Counted from the first letter of the stretch, positions 1 to 6,769 are shown. The stretch is 6,770 nucleotides of DNA from DATELY01 sp035276085 (GCA_035276085.1 DATELY010000185.1:1-6770), one strand, 5' to 3'. Numbers and translations are program-made. The notes: generated from the letters alone by a model not told the origin.

Positions 1-1650
1 GCGCCATTCGATCCGGCTGAAGCCGATGATGGCGTGGCGGCGATCGAATGGGCGGCTCAACAAGCGTGGTGCACGGGACAGGTGGGCATGTGGGGAGCGT
101 CATACGGCGCCATCAGTTCACTGCGTGTGGCCTCGCGCCGCCCACCGTCTTTGAAAGCGATCATTCCGATCGTAGGCACTGCAGACATCGAGCGGGACTT
201 TGTTCACCCCTATGGCACCGCGGGCTGTCTGGGTCCGCTGGATTGGGGGCTGTTCATGCTCGCGTTGCAGTTGACCCCGCCGATGCACCGAGATGCGGAG
301 GGTCGCTGGCGCACGGTGTGGGAAGAGCGGTTGGGTACGCAGCCGCACGTGATGAGCCTGCTGGGGCCCAAAGCGGGTGCTGCGCCGTGGCGTGCCAGCG
401 CGATCGATGCCACTCGTATCGAGGTGCCGAGTTTCTGCATCGCGGGTTGGCGCGATCTGTTTGCCGAAGGCATGGTCCGCGCCTACGAGCAGATCGGCGC
501 GCCGAAGAAGCTCCTTGCGGGCCCGTGGATGCATACGCTGCCGCAAGATTCCCCCTTCGATCCGACCGATGTGTTGCCGCTCATGCGGCGGTGGTGGGAC
601 CGCTGGTTGCGGGGCATTCAGAACGGGATCGACACCGAAGCGCCGGTGACGGTCTATGTGCAGGGGCGCGCGCAGTGGCTGAGCTTTCCCTCGTGGGGCG
701 ACCTCGGCGCCGAGCCGACGCGATGGTTCGCGGGCGCGGAGGGCACGTTACACAGCGAACGAGCGCACGCGGGCGAGGGCGTGATCGGTAAGGCCCCGGA
801 TGCCACGATCGGGGTGGGCTCCGCGCTGGCCAGCTACCAGTCCGCCGGCTTTGGCTTACCGGTTGATCAACGCGACGATGATCGGCGCGGCTTGAGTTTT
901 ACCTCAGCGGCGTTACCCGCGGCGCTGCCGATCTTCGGCCGCGCCCGCTTGCGTCTGAAGGTGATGACGGCCGAGCCCGGTGCTGCGGAGGCCACCGTGG
1001 TGGCCAAGCTCACCGATGTCCATCCGGATGGTCGATCGGTCTTCATTACCACGGGTGCGGCGCGCCTGACGGGGCACGAGGGCGATGCGGGGTTGACCCT
1101 TGACCTGGCCCCGACGTGCTACGAGATCCCCGCCGGCCATCGACTGCGCTTGATGCTGGCCAACGGCGACTTCACGCGTCTGTGGCCCAATGCCAATCCC
1201 CCGGAGCTGCGGGTGCGATGTGGTGGGGCAGAGTCCACGGAGCTGCACGTGCCCCTCATACCCGCGGGAGCCGGGCGCGTGGTGCACTTGGAGTCCTCCA
1301 CCCCGCAGGCCCCCCCGCATCTGCTTGCAGCCGAGCCGCTCCACTACGAGGTGAGGCGGGACGAGCAGCTCGATTCCGTGACGGTCCAGCTGCGGAGTCG
1401 GATGCGCACGCGTTCCATGGATTTTGCGAACACCCTGGATTTCACCACGAGCGTGCAGGCGTCGGTGGCAGCGAAGCATCCGGAAGCGGCGCGCTTCAGT
1501 GGCACGGTCAGGCTTGAGATCACGAGCGCCGATCGCCCGATGAGCATTCTGGCGCACCTGGATGCCACGCAAGAGCTCGCCACTGCGAAGGGCGAGATCG
1601 TCGTGGGTGAGCACACCGTCTTTACCCGCCAATGGACTGTCGCGCGGTAA
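1..1650 (+). CDS. CocE/NonD (peptidase S15) family hydrolase, 5'-truncated by window edge
   Basis: This is a serine hydrolase of the CocE/NonD family (X-Pro dipeptidyl-peptidase-like), which cleaves esters or amides; the substrate cannot be told. The frame is open from base 1, and the residues before the first in-frame GTG (34) already fit the family (a D-D-G run before IEW), so the gene begins upstream; GTG 34 is not the start. Numbering visible residues from base 1, the nucleophile motif G-A-S-Y-G puts Ser at 34 (100-102). Asp152 lies in AGWRDLF (454-456) and His178 in AGPWMHT (532-534). This order and spacing resemble Rhodococcus cocaine esterase (Ser117/Asp259/His287, from memory), so roughly 80-110 residues are missing. 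A cap region lies between Ser and Asp. A beta-rich PepX_C jelly-roll domain follows, with FGRARLRL near 312 and IPAGHRLRL near 376-384. About 120 further residues end at TAA 1648-1650. No signal peptide can be judged. It is followed by a 229-bp gap, so membership in the downstream operon is doubtful. Confidence 0.9.
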   Translation, partial: APFDPAEADDGVAAIEWAAQQAWCTGQVGMWGASYGAISSLRVASRRPPSLKAIIPIVGTADIERDFVHPYGTAGCLGPLDWGLFMLALQLTPPMHRDAEGRWRTVWEERLGTQPHVMSLLGPKAGAAPWRASAIDATRIEVPSFCIAGWRDLFAEGMVRAYEQIGAPKKLLAGPWMHTLPQDSPFDPTDVLPLMRRWWDRWLRGIQNGIDTEAPVTVYVQGRAQWLSFPSWGDLGAEPTRWFAGAEGTLHSERAHAGEGVIGKAPDATIGVGSALASYQSAGFGLPVDQRDDDRRGLSFTSAALPAALPIFGRARLRLKVMTAEPGAAEATVVAKLTDVHPDGRSVFITTGAARLTGHEGDAGLTLDLAPTCYEIPAGHRLRLMLANGDFTRLWPNANPPELRVRCGGAESTELHVPLIPAGAGRVVHLESSTPQAPPHLLAAEPLHYEVRRDEQLDSVTVQLRSRMRTRSMDFANTLDFTTSVQASVAAKHPEAARFSGTVRLEITSADRPMSILAHLDATQELATAKGEIVVGEHTVFTRQWTVAR

Positions 1651-1813
1651 GCAGATGGTGCAATGGGTAGAGCGAAGCCCTGAGCGACGTCTTGCCACTA
1701 CCCGTAAAGCTCGCTAGCGTCTTCGGTTTCGAGCTGGTGGACTTCCCTGGGCCTGAACTGCGAAGTTCCGCGCATTCGGATACTTGCGCCCGAGCGCATC
1801 GATCCGAGTCCTT

Positions 1814-1835
1814 GATCACGCATATCGTAGTGATC
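1814..1835. promoter_or_regulatory. Candidate operator: 22-bp dyad upstream of acyl-CoA synthetase
   Basis: GATCAC and GTGATC form a perfect 6-bp inverted repeat around a 10-bp spacer. Within it a second small dyad, ACG-N5-CGT (1818-1828), has nearly the same centre. The left half also includes the palindrome TGATCA (1813-1818). The site sits 44 bp before ATG 1880, where repressor sites of TetR- or GntR-type regulators of fatty-acid genes often lie. It does not match the operator patterns I remember for FadR or PsrA. No regulator gene is in the window, so the assignment rests on symmetry and position only. Confidence 0.35.
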
Positions 1836-1867
1836 CATCGCGGACGTGCGGATCCGTTCAAAAGTAC

Positions 1868-1872
1868 AGGAA
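1868..1872 (+). promoter_or_regulatory. Ribosome binding site fixing the start at ATG 1880
   Basis: AGGAA lies 7 nt before ATG 1880, a normal spacing. The same frame is open back to a TTG at 1784, but the extra 32 residues there have no family resemblance and no Shine-Dalgarno. This site therefore decides in favour of ATG 1880. Confidence 0.7.
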
Positions 1873-1879
1873 CGAGCAC

Positions 1880-3562
1880 ATGAAACATTCCAACGGTCGC
1901 CTCACACAGGCTCAAACCTACGCCGAAGCATACAAAAACTTCGATCTCGAGCGCGCCATGCCGAGCTCAGTGCAGGTGCCGCACGGCAACTTCAATGCAG
2001 CAATACACTGTTGCGATCAACATTGTGGAAGCAATCGCACAGCGTTGCATTGGACGTCGGAAGACGGTCGGAATGAGAGTTATACATTTGAACAACTGCG
2101 CGATGCCTCAGAGCGATTCGCCCAGGTATTGCGCGCTGAAGGTATAACGACGGGAGATCGTGTTGCCGGTTTGCTCCCGCGTGTGCCGGAGCTGTTGATT
2201 ACTGTGCTTGGGGCCTGGCGTGCCGGAGCCATCTATCAGCCTTTGTTCACGGCCTTCGGGCCAAAGGCTATCGAGCACCGCGTGCGGACATCGGCCGCGA
2301 AAGTCATCGTCACCAACTCGAACAATCGACACAAGTTGGAAGGGCTCGACGTTGCCGCAAAGATCATAACGGTCGGTTCGCCCGGTACCGCTGTCCCAAC
2401 GCCCGACCTTGACTTCCACGCAGCAATTCGCTCGTGCACGACCGGCTTTGACACGGTGGTCCGCAGTGCCGAGGACCCGTTCCTGATCATGTTCACATCT
2501 GGAACGACGGGGCTCGCGAAGCCGCTGCTGGTTCCCCTGAAAGCAATCACGGCCTTCGTTGGATACATGCGCGACGCTGTCGACCTGCAGCCGAGCGATG
2601 AATATTGGAACATTGCCGATCCCGGTTGGGCATATGGGCTGTACTACGGCATCACTGGCCCGCTTGCGATGGGACACGCAACGCATCTTTACGATGGGCC
2701 CTTTACGGTTGAGAGTGCGGTGCGCGTCATTCGAGAGCGCGCCATCACCAATCTTGCCGGTGCACCCACCGCCTATCGGCACATCATGGCGACGGGGCCG
2801 GAAGCGGTGCGGGCCATCAAGGGGAAGCTGCGAGCCGTCAGCAGCGCAGGAGAACCTCTGAATCCGGAAGTGATCCGCTGGTTTGACGAACATCTCGCAA
2901 CAACGATCCACGATCACTATGGACAGACCGAGATCGGCATGGTCGTGTGCAATCATCATGGTCTGAGCCATCCTGTTCACCTTGGAGCTGCCGGCTTTTC
3001 CGTTCCCGGCCACCGCATGATCGTCCTCGATGCTCAAGGCAATGAACTCCCGCCCGGTGCTTCGGGGAACCTTGCACTGGATCGCCACCATTCGCCGTTG
3101 TTCTGGTTCAACGGTTACGAAGGCATGGCAACTGCGGCGTTGGGCGATCGGTACTACCTGACTGGTGACACGGCGCAACTCAACGAGGATGGCAGCATCA
3201 GCTTCATCGGACGGGACGACGATGTGATTACCTCCGCCGGTTACCGTATTGGACCTTTCGACGTCGAAAGCGCGCTGCTGGAGCATCCGGCCGTTGCCGA
3301 AACGGCAGTCATCGGCAAGCCCGATCCGGAGCGAACTGAAATAGTGAAGGCGTTCGTTGTCCTCAGGCCCGGTTACGCAGCAACGCCGGAACTCTCGGAG
3401 ACATTGCGCAGACAGGTACGGGACAGGCTGTCGGCTCATGCATATCCACGCGAAATAGAATTCGTCGAACGGTTGCCCAAGACGCCCAGCGGAAAGATTC
3501 AGCGGATCATCCTTCGCAATGAGGAGCGGGCCAGGGTCCAAGGCGCGCACAGAGACTCGTGA
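1880..3562 (+). CDS. AMP-forming acyl-CoA synthetase, short/medium-chain (ACSM-like) type
   Basis: This enzyme activates a carboxylic acid with ATP to an acyl-AMP and then to an acyl-CoA in the cytoplasm. It has 560 residues from ATG 1880, a normal length for the ANL superfamily. The motifs are in order: P-loop-like TSGTTGLAK at 206-214, a SAGEPLNPE loop, YGQTE at 347-351, TGD at 428-430, the hinge GRDDDVITSAGYRIGP from 444, and C-terminal SGKIQR with catalytic Lys539. The hinge form (S-A-G-Y-R-I-G-P) is typical of the ACSM/acetate-propionate-like branch rather than of long-chain FadD, so a short, medium or branched acid is likely; the exact substrate is not readable. The P-loop reads LAKP where most relatives have xPKG, but the lysine is kept. 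The next gene starts 79 bp on, suggesting one operon. By eye, base composition is lower in GC than the preceding hydrolase. Confidence 0.93.
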   Translation: MKHSNGRLTQAQTYAEAYKNFDLERAMPSSVQVPHGNFNAAIHCCDQHCGSNRTALHWTSEDGRNESYTFEQLRDASERFAQVLRAEGITTGDRVAGLLPRVPELLITVLGAWRAGAIYQPLFTAFGPKAIEHRVRTSAAKVIVTNSNNRHKLEGLDVAAKIITVGSPGTAVPTPDLDFHAAIRSCTTGFDTVVRSAEDPFLIMFTSGTTGLAKPLLVPLKAITAFVGYMRDAVDLQPSDEYWNIADPGWAYGLYYGITGPLAMGHATHLYDGPFTVESAVRVIRERAITNLAGAPTAYRHIMATGPEAVRAIKGKLRAVSSAGEPLNPEVIRWFDEHLATTIHDHYGQTEIGMVVCNHHGLSHPVHLGAAGFSVPGHRMIVLDAQGNELPPGASGNLALDRHHSPLFWFNGYEGMATAALGDRYYLTGDTAQLNEDGSISFIGRDDDVITSAGYRIGPFDVESALLEHPAVAETAVIGKPDPERTEIVKAFVVLRPGYAATPELSETLRRQVRDRLSAHAYPREIEFVERLPKTPSGKIQRIILRNEERARVQGAHRDS

Positions 3563-3627
3563 TTGCGCATGGCGTTCTAGCGGGAAATAGCACTGGTCGA
3601 TGCGCGCGCGCCGCGCCCGAAAAAGCT

Positions 3628-3634
3628 GGGAGGG
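3628..3634 (+). promoter_or_regulatory. Strong ribosome binding site selecting a TTG start at 3642
   Basis: GGGAGGG contains a perfect GGAGG (3629-3633) exactly 8 nt before TTG 3642. The in-frame ATG at 3600 would place this site inside the coding sequence and would add 14 arginine-rich residues with no family counterpart. The TTG start gives the usual acyl-CoA dehydrogenase beginning. Confidence 0.75.
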
Positions 3635-3641
3635 CGCTAGA

Positions 3642-4769
3642 TTGATTCTGAACGAGACACAGACCGCCATTCGCGACAGCGTGCGTTCCTTCGCGCAGGA
3701 GCGTATTCGTCCGCATAGTGCGCAGTTCGAAACTCAAGGTGGTTATCCGCGCACGCTGTTCGAAGAACTGGCGTCATTGGGATTGATGGGCATGACCGCG
3801 CCAGAGTCCGCTGGCGGCACTGGCGCGGACTACGTTTCCTACGCGCTGGCTCTGATGGAGATCGCCGCCGCTGACGGAGCGCTATCGACGATCATTTCGA
3901 TCCAGAACAGCCTGGTCGTTGCCGGATTGCTGAAGGATGGCACGCAAATTCAGCAGGAACGGTTCCTGCCCGACTTGATCGCCGGACGCATGATCGGGGC
4001 TTTTGCCTTGACCGAGGCCGATGCCGGCTCCGATGCGTCGGCCCTTCGAACTCGTGCTACGCGGACTGAGAATGGCTATGTGCTGACGGGTTCGAAGCAG
4101 TTCATATCCTCAGGCAGGATTGCCGGGCTTGCGGTCGTGTATGCAGTCACCGCCCCGGAGGCTGGCAAGAAAGGGATTACCGCCTTCCTCGTCCCGACCG
4201 ATCGTGCGGGATTTCTGGTCGACAAGGTCGAGCACAAGCTGGGCCAGCGCGCCTCCGATACCTGCAGCATCCGCCTGAATGAAGTGTTCGTCGAAGACGA
4301 ACTACGCCTTGGCGCCGAGGGCGATGGCTATCGCATCGCCCTGTCGAACCTCGAAGCGGGACGCATCGGCATCGCCGCCCAGTCCGTCGGGATGGCGCAG
4401 GCTGCACTGGAGATTGCGGTCGCTTACGCCAAACAGCGCCGCTCCATGGGCAAGGCGATCATAGAACATCAAGCGGTAGGCTTCCGTTTGGCCGACTTGA
4501 AGACTCGGCTCGAGGCGGCGCGGCAGCTCGTACTGCATGCCGCGGTGGTCAAAGATGCGGGAATTCCGTGCTTGACCGAGGCTTCGATGGCGAAGCTCTT
4601 CGCTTCAGAGGCCGCAGAGGGAATTTGTTCGGGCGCGATTCAGACGCTCGGCGGCTACGGGTACCTCGAAGAATTCGGTCTTGCGAAGATCTACCGTGAT
4701 GTGCGCGTGTGCCAGATTTATGAGGGTACGTCCGATATTCAGCGCTTGGTGATCGCCCGCGCGCTCTAA
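3642..4769 (+). CDS. Acyl-CoA dehydrogenase (FAD-dependent)
   Basis: This enzyme introduces the alpha-beta double bond into an acyl-CoA and passes electrons to ETF; it is cytoplasmic. From TTG 3642 it has 375 residues, the normal size for a short/medium/branched-chain acyl-CoA dehydrogenase, and begins with the helix LNETQTAIRDSVRSFAQER. The first family signature, ALTEADAGSD, is at 122-131, followed by GSKQFISSG. Later come the LEAGRIGIAAQ segment and the second signature, GGYGYLEEF to RDVRVCQIYEGTSDIQR. Glu361 (4722-4724, in IYEGT) occupies the position of the catalytic base of MCAD and butyryl-CoA dehydrogenase. The isovaleryl-CoA dehydrogenase base position (LER) is LEAGR here, so it is not of that type. 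All key residues are present and the gene looks functional. It sits between a synthetase and a relic 3-hydroxyacyl-CoA dehydrogenase, fitting a beta-oxidation operon. The exact chain-length preference is unknown. Confidence 0.95.
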   Translation: MILNETQTAIRDSVRSFAQERIRPHSAQFETQGGYPRTLFEELASLGLMGMTAPESAGGTGADYVSYALALMEIAAADGALSTIISIQNSLVVAGLLKDGTQIQQERFLPDLIAGRMIGAFALTEADAGSDASALRTRATRTENGYVLTGSKQFISSGRIAGLAVVYAVTAPEAGKKGITAFLVPTDRAGFLVDKVEHKLGQRASDTCSIRLNEVFVEDELRLGAEGDGYRIALSNLEAGRIGIAAQSVGMAQAALEIAVAYAKQRRSMGKAIIEHQAVGFRLADLKTRLEAARQLVLHAAVVKDAGIPCLTEASMAKLFASEAAEGICSGAIQTLGGYGYLEEFGLAKIYRDVRVCQIYEGTSDIQRLVIARAL

Positions 4770-4790
4770 GGTAGAGACCCGGTACGTCCG

Positions 4791-5055
4791 ATGAACAGCG
4801 TCGATTCGGCGGCGATCGTCAGCGCTGGAGCATCCGGTCTGGTGGTACGACAGCCGCCCCGCGATCTTTCCTCGTTGGCACCTTCAACCTGATCTCGTAA
4901 AGTCGCCGTCAGGCTCGCTCAGGCCGAGCCCATTGGCGAGGAGCGCAGGGTGGTTGTCAATACAACGCTGCTCGTTGGGAGCATCCTCTCCAAATCCAAT
5001 GCGTGATGGCGAAACCATCCGCTTGGATGGTGCAATACGGATGGCCTCGAAATGA
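4791..5055 (+). pseudogene. Relic of an SDR 3-hydroxyacyl-CoA dehydrogenase type II (HSD17B10-like)
   Basis: This spacer contains the collinear remains of a short-chain dehydrogenase that would have oxidised 3-hydroxyacyl-CoA with NAD+. Block A, 4791-4841 (third frame), is MNSVDSAAIVSAGASGL, the start and NAD-binding loop (GGASGLG in relatives). A one-base loss moves to the second frame, GGTTAA (4841-4858). After a gap of about 85 codons, LVGTFNLI (4871-4894) matches the NLMGTFNVI segment of human HSD17B10. One extra T at 4895 restores the third frame, 4896-4967, reading RKVAVRLAQAEPIGEE then VVVNTT, where relatives have NEP...GVIINTAS. A second large gap removes the catalytic Tyr/Lys region. 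The C-terminus, 4993-5055 (first frame), is NPM..GETIRLDGAIRM ending at TGA, matching ENPFLNGEVIRLDGAIRM. About 265 bp remain of roughly 770. The catalytic Ser, Tyr and Lys are gone, so it cannot be active. It starts 21 bp after the dehydrogenase stop and ends 37 bp before the next gene, as an intact operon member would. Confidence 0.87.
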
Positions 5056-5082
5056 GCGGCCAGTCAGCGGTCAAGTCATGCT

Positions 5083-5087
5083 GGGAG
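5083..5087 (+). promoter_or_regulatory. Ribosome binding site fixing the start at ATG 5093
   Basis: GGGAG lies 5 nt before ATG 5093. The frame is open upstream to GTG 5003, with ATGs at 5006 and 5078, but bases before 5056 belong to the relic SDR C-terminus in another frame. The protein from 5093 begins MLSYVSGTSDEPLL, as its relatives do. ATG 5078 has no comparable ribosome site. Confidence 0.75.
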
Positions 5088-5092
5088 AGACC

Positions 5093-6769
5093 ATGTTGAG
5101 CTACGTGAGCGGCACGAGCGATGAGCCGTTGCTGTATCAAACGATAGGGGCCGCGCTCGAGCAGGCAGCACAGCGATGGCCCCATCGCGACGCGCTGATC
5201 GCGCCTCGCCAGAACGTGCGCTGGACGTGGCGCGAGTTGAACGATGCGGCGAATCGCTTTGCGAGCGGTTTGCTGAGCCTCGGCCTGCAACCGGGCGATC
5301 GCGTCGGTATCTGGTCCCCCAATCGGGTGGAGTGGGTTGTTACACAATTCGCCACCGCGAAGGCCGGCCTGATTCTCGTCAACATCAATCCAGCGTATCG
5401 CCTCGCCGAGTTGGAATTCGCGGTGAACAAGGTCGGATGCGCGGCGCTGGTGCTTGCGCCATCGTTCAAGTCGAGCAATTACGTCGACATGATCCAAAAG
5501 CTCGCGCCTGAGCTCTTGTACTGCGATCCCAGGAATTTGCAGCTGTCCGCATTCCCCAAGCTGCGTTCGCTGATTCTATTGGGTACCGAGATTCCCGGTG
5601 GATTCCTTTCTTATGACGCGCTTACCACGGATTGCGCGAACGCGCGTGCCTTGCAAGAGCTTGCGGCTGCACTGCAACCGGAAGATCCGATCAACATTCA
5701 ATTCACGAGCGGTACGACGGGTCTACCCAAGGGCGCGACGCTGACGCATCACAACATCGTGAACAACGGTTACTTCGTCGCTCGTCGTCAGTGCCTCACG
5801 GAGAACGATCGACTGTGTATTCCAGTGCCGTTGTACCATTGCTTCGGCATGGTCATGGGCGTACTCGGTTGCACGACTCACGGTGCAGCAATGATTTTTC
5901 CGAGTGAGGGCTTCGACCCACTCGCCGTGCTGCAAGCAGTGGATGCGGAGCGTTGCACGGCGCTCTACGGCGTGCCGACGATGTTCATCGCAGAGCTCGA
6001 TCACCCTGAGTTTCGTTCCTTCGATCTAGGAGCGTTGCGTACCGGTGTGATGGCGGGCGCCCCTTGTCCCATCGAGGTCATGAAGCGCGTCGTCGCGCAG
6101 ATGCACATGCGCGAGGTCACGATTTGCTATGGCATGACCGAAACGAGCCCCGTCAGTTTCCAGAGTCGTAGCGATGACAACGTCGAACGCCGCGTCTCGA
6201 CGGTGGGGACGATCCATCCGCATCTCGAAGTGAAGATCGTCGATGAGGCAGGGCGGGTCGTACCGATCGGCGCTCGTGGCGAGCTGCTCACGCGGGGCTA
6301 CAGCGTCATGCAGGGCTACTGGGATGACCCGCAAAAGACATCTGAGGTGATTGACGCACAGGGCTGGATGCACACCGGTGATCTCGCGACGCTCGATGAA
6401 GCGGGCTACTGCAACATCGTCGGGCGAGTGAAGGATCTCATCATTCGGGGCGGTGAGAATATCTCACCCCGCGAGATCGAAGAGTTTCTCTATCGGTACC
6501 CGAAAGTCCAAGACGTACAGGTCTTCGGTATCCCAGATGCCCGCTACGGCGAGGCGGTATGCGCATGGATCAAACTGAAGGAAACCGAGGCGTGCGATGC
6601 GGACGACGTGCGTCGCTTCTGCGCCAATCAGATCGCGCATTACAAAGTGCCGCAGCACATTCGCTTCGTGAGCGAATTTCCGATGACCGTTACGGGCAAG
6701 ATACAAAAGTTCATCATGCGCGAGCGCATGATTGAAGAGCTCGAGCTCGCCATTGATAAAACGGCTTGA
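5093..6769 (+). CDS. AMP-forming acyl-CoA synthetase, ACSF2-like (medium-chain fatty acid-CoA ligase)
   Basis: This enzyme activates a fatty or related carboxylic acid to its CoA thioester through an acyl-AMP. It has 558 residues and is complete, with stop TGA 6767-6769 one base from the window end. The motifs are in order: TSGTTGLPKG from 205 (Lys213), PLYHCFGMVMG, YGVPTMF, YGMTE at 346-350, TGD at 428-430, hinge GRVKDLIIRGGENISP from 444, and TGKIQK with catalytic Lys536. The combination GATLTHHNIVNN, PLYHC, IIRGGENI and the KVQDVQVFGIPD block closely follows human ACSF2 and bacterial fatty-acyl-CoA synthases such as AtuH. Medium-chain or branched acids are therefore the best guess; the substrate is not proven. 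It differs clearly from the synthetase at 1880-3562 (P-loop LPKG versus LAKP, hinge RGGENI versus SAGYRI), so the two are not a recent duplication. It follows the relic dehydrogenase with its own ribosome site and was probably cotranscribed with it. Confidence 0.95.
   Translation: MLSYVSGTSDEPLLYQTIGAALEQAAQRWPHRDALIAPRQNVRWTWRELNDAANRFASGLLSLGLQPGDRVGIWSPNRVEWVVTQFATAKAGLILVNINPAYRLAELEFAVNKVGCAALVLAPSFKSSNYVDMIQKLAPELLYCDPRNLQLSAFPKLRSLILLGTEIPGGFLSYDALTTDCANARALQELAAALQPEDPINIQFTSGTTGLPKGATLTHHNIVNNGYFVARRQCLTENDRLCIPVPLYHCFGMVMGVLGCTTHGAAMIFPSEGFDPLAVLQAVDAERCTALYGVPTMFIAELDHPEFRSFDLGALRTGVMAGAPCPIEVMKRVVAQMHMREVTICYGMTETSPVSFQSRSDDNVERRVSTVGTIHPHLEVKIVDEAGRVVPIGARGELLTRGYSVMQGYWDDPQKTSEVIDAQGWMHTGDLATLDEAGYCNIVGRVKDLIIRGGENISPREIEEFLYRYPKVQDVQVFGIPDARYGEAVCAWIKLKETEACDADDVRRFCANQIAHYKVPQHIRFVSEFPMTVTGKIQKFIMRERMIEELELAIDKTA

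Larger units (their letters stand above)
1651..1879. other. Intergenic region, no recognised gene
   Basis: This 229-bp stretch separates the hydrolase from the acyl-CoA synthetase. I translated the three + frames and looked at the one open minus-strand frame, and recognised no protein family. The longest + frame is open from 1671 to TGA 1881-1883, which overlaps the next gene's ATG as ATGA. It could start at TTG 1692 (63 residues), but the start context is weak and the peptide is not recognisable. A perfect dyad lies at 1814-1835. I found no convincing -35/-10 pair and no hairpin followed by a T-run. It is the likeliest place for the promoter of the downstream genes, on position alone. Confidence 0.6.

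Noticed and set aside
1656..1674. tRNA-like D-arm wording (CAATGGGTAGAGC) just after the hydrolase stop
   Set aside because: The matching D-stem half does not pair, there is no anticodon arm, and the nearest GGTTTCGA-like T-loop is too far away to make a tRNA.
913..1698. Minus-strand open frame opposite the hydrolase
   Set aside because: It is an antisense shadow with low-complexity basic translation, no family features and no ribosome site.
1784..1879. Upstream extension of the first synthetase to TTG 1784
   Set aside because: The 32 extra residues have no family match and there is no ribosome site, whereas ATG 1880 has AGGAA at 7 nt.
3601..3611. Alternating TGCGCGCGCGC run before the acyl-CoA dehydrogenase
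   Set aside because: It is too short to argue for a Z-DNA element in GC-rich DNA.
2108..3670. Long minus-strand open frame (about 520 codons) opposite the first synthetase
   Set aside because: It is a shadow of a clearly functional + strand gene; its translation has no recognisable domain and is rich in Arg, Cys and His as antisense frames are.
4912..4930. Perfect 6-bp hairpin GGCTCG/CGAGCC with a 7-nt loop, a possible terminator
   Set aside because: No T-run follows on either strand, and it lies inside the relic dehydrogenase's coding remains (LAQAEP), so it is best explained as leftover codons.
4953..4966. GTTGT-N4-ACAAC dyad with a TTGTCA -35-like box
   Set aside because: No -10 box stands at a proper distance, and the bases encode the VVNTT block of the relic.
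4931..5001. CATTGG...CCAATG inverted pair, and an imperfect stem at 4941-4973
   Set aside because: The stems are short or bulged and span relic coding sequence, so there is no reason to call a regulatory structure.
5003..5092. Upstream extension of the second synthetase to GTG 5003 or ATG 5006
   Set aside because: These bases are the C-terminus of the relic SDR in a different frame plus spacer, and ATG 5093 has the ribosome site and the family start.
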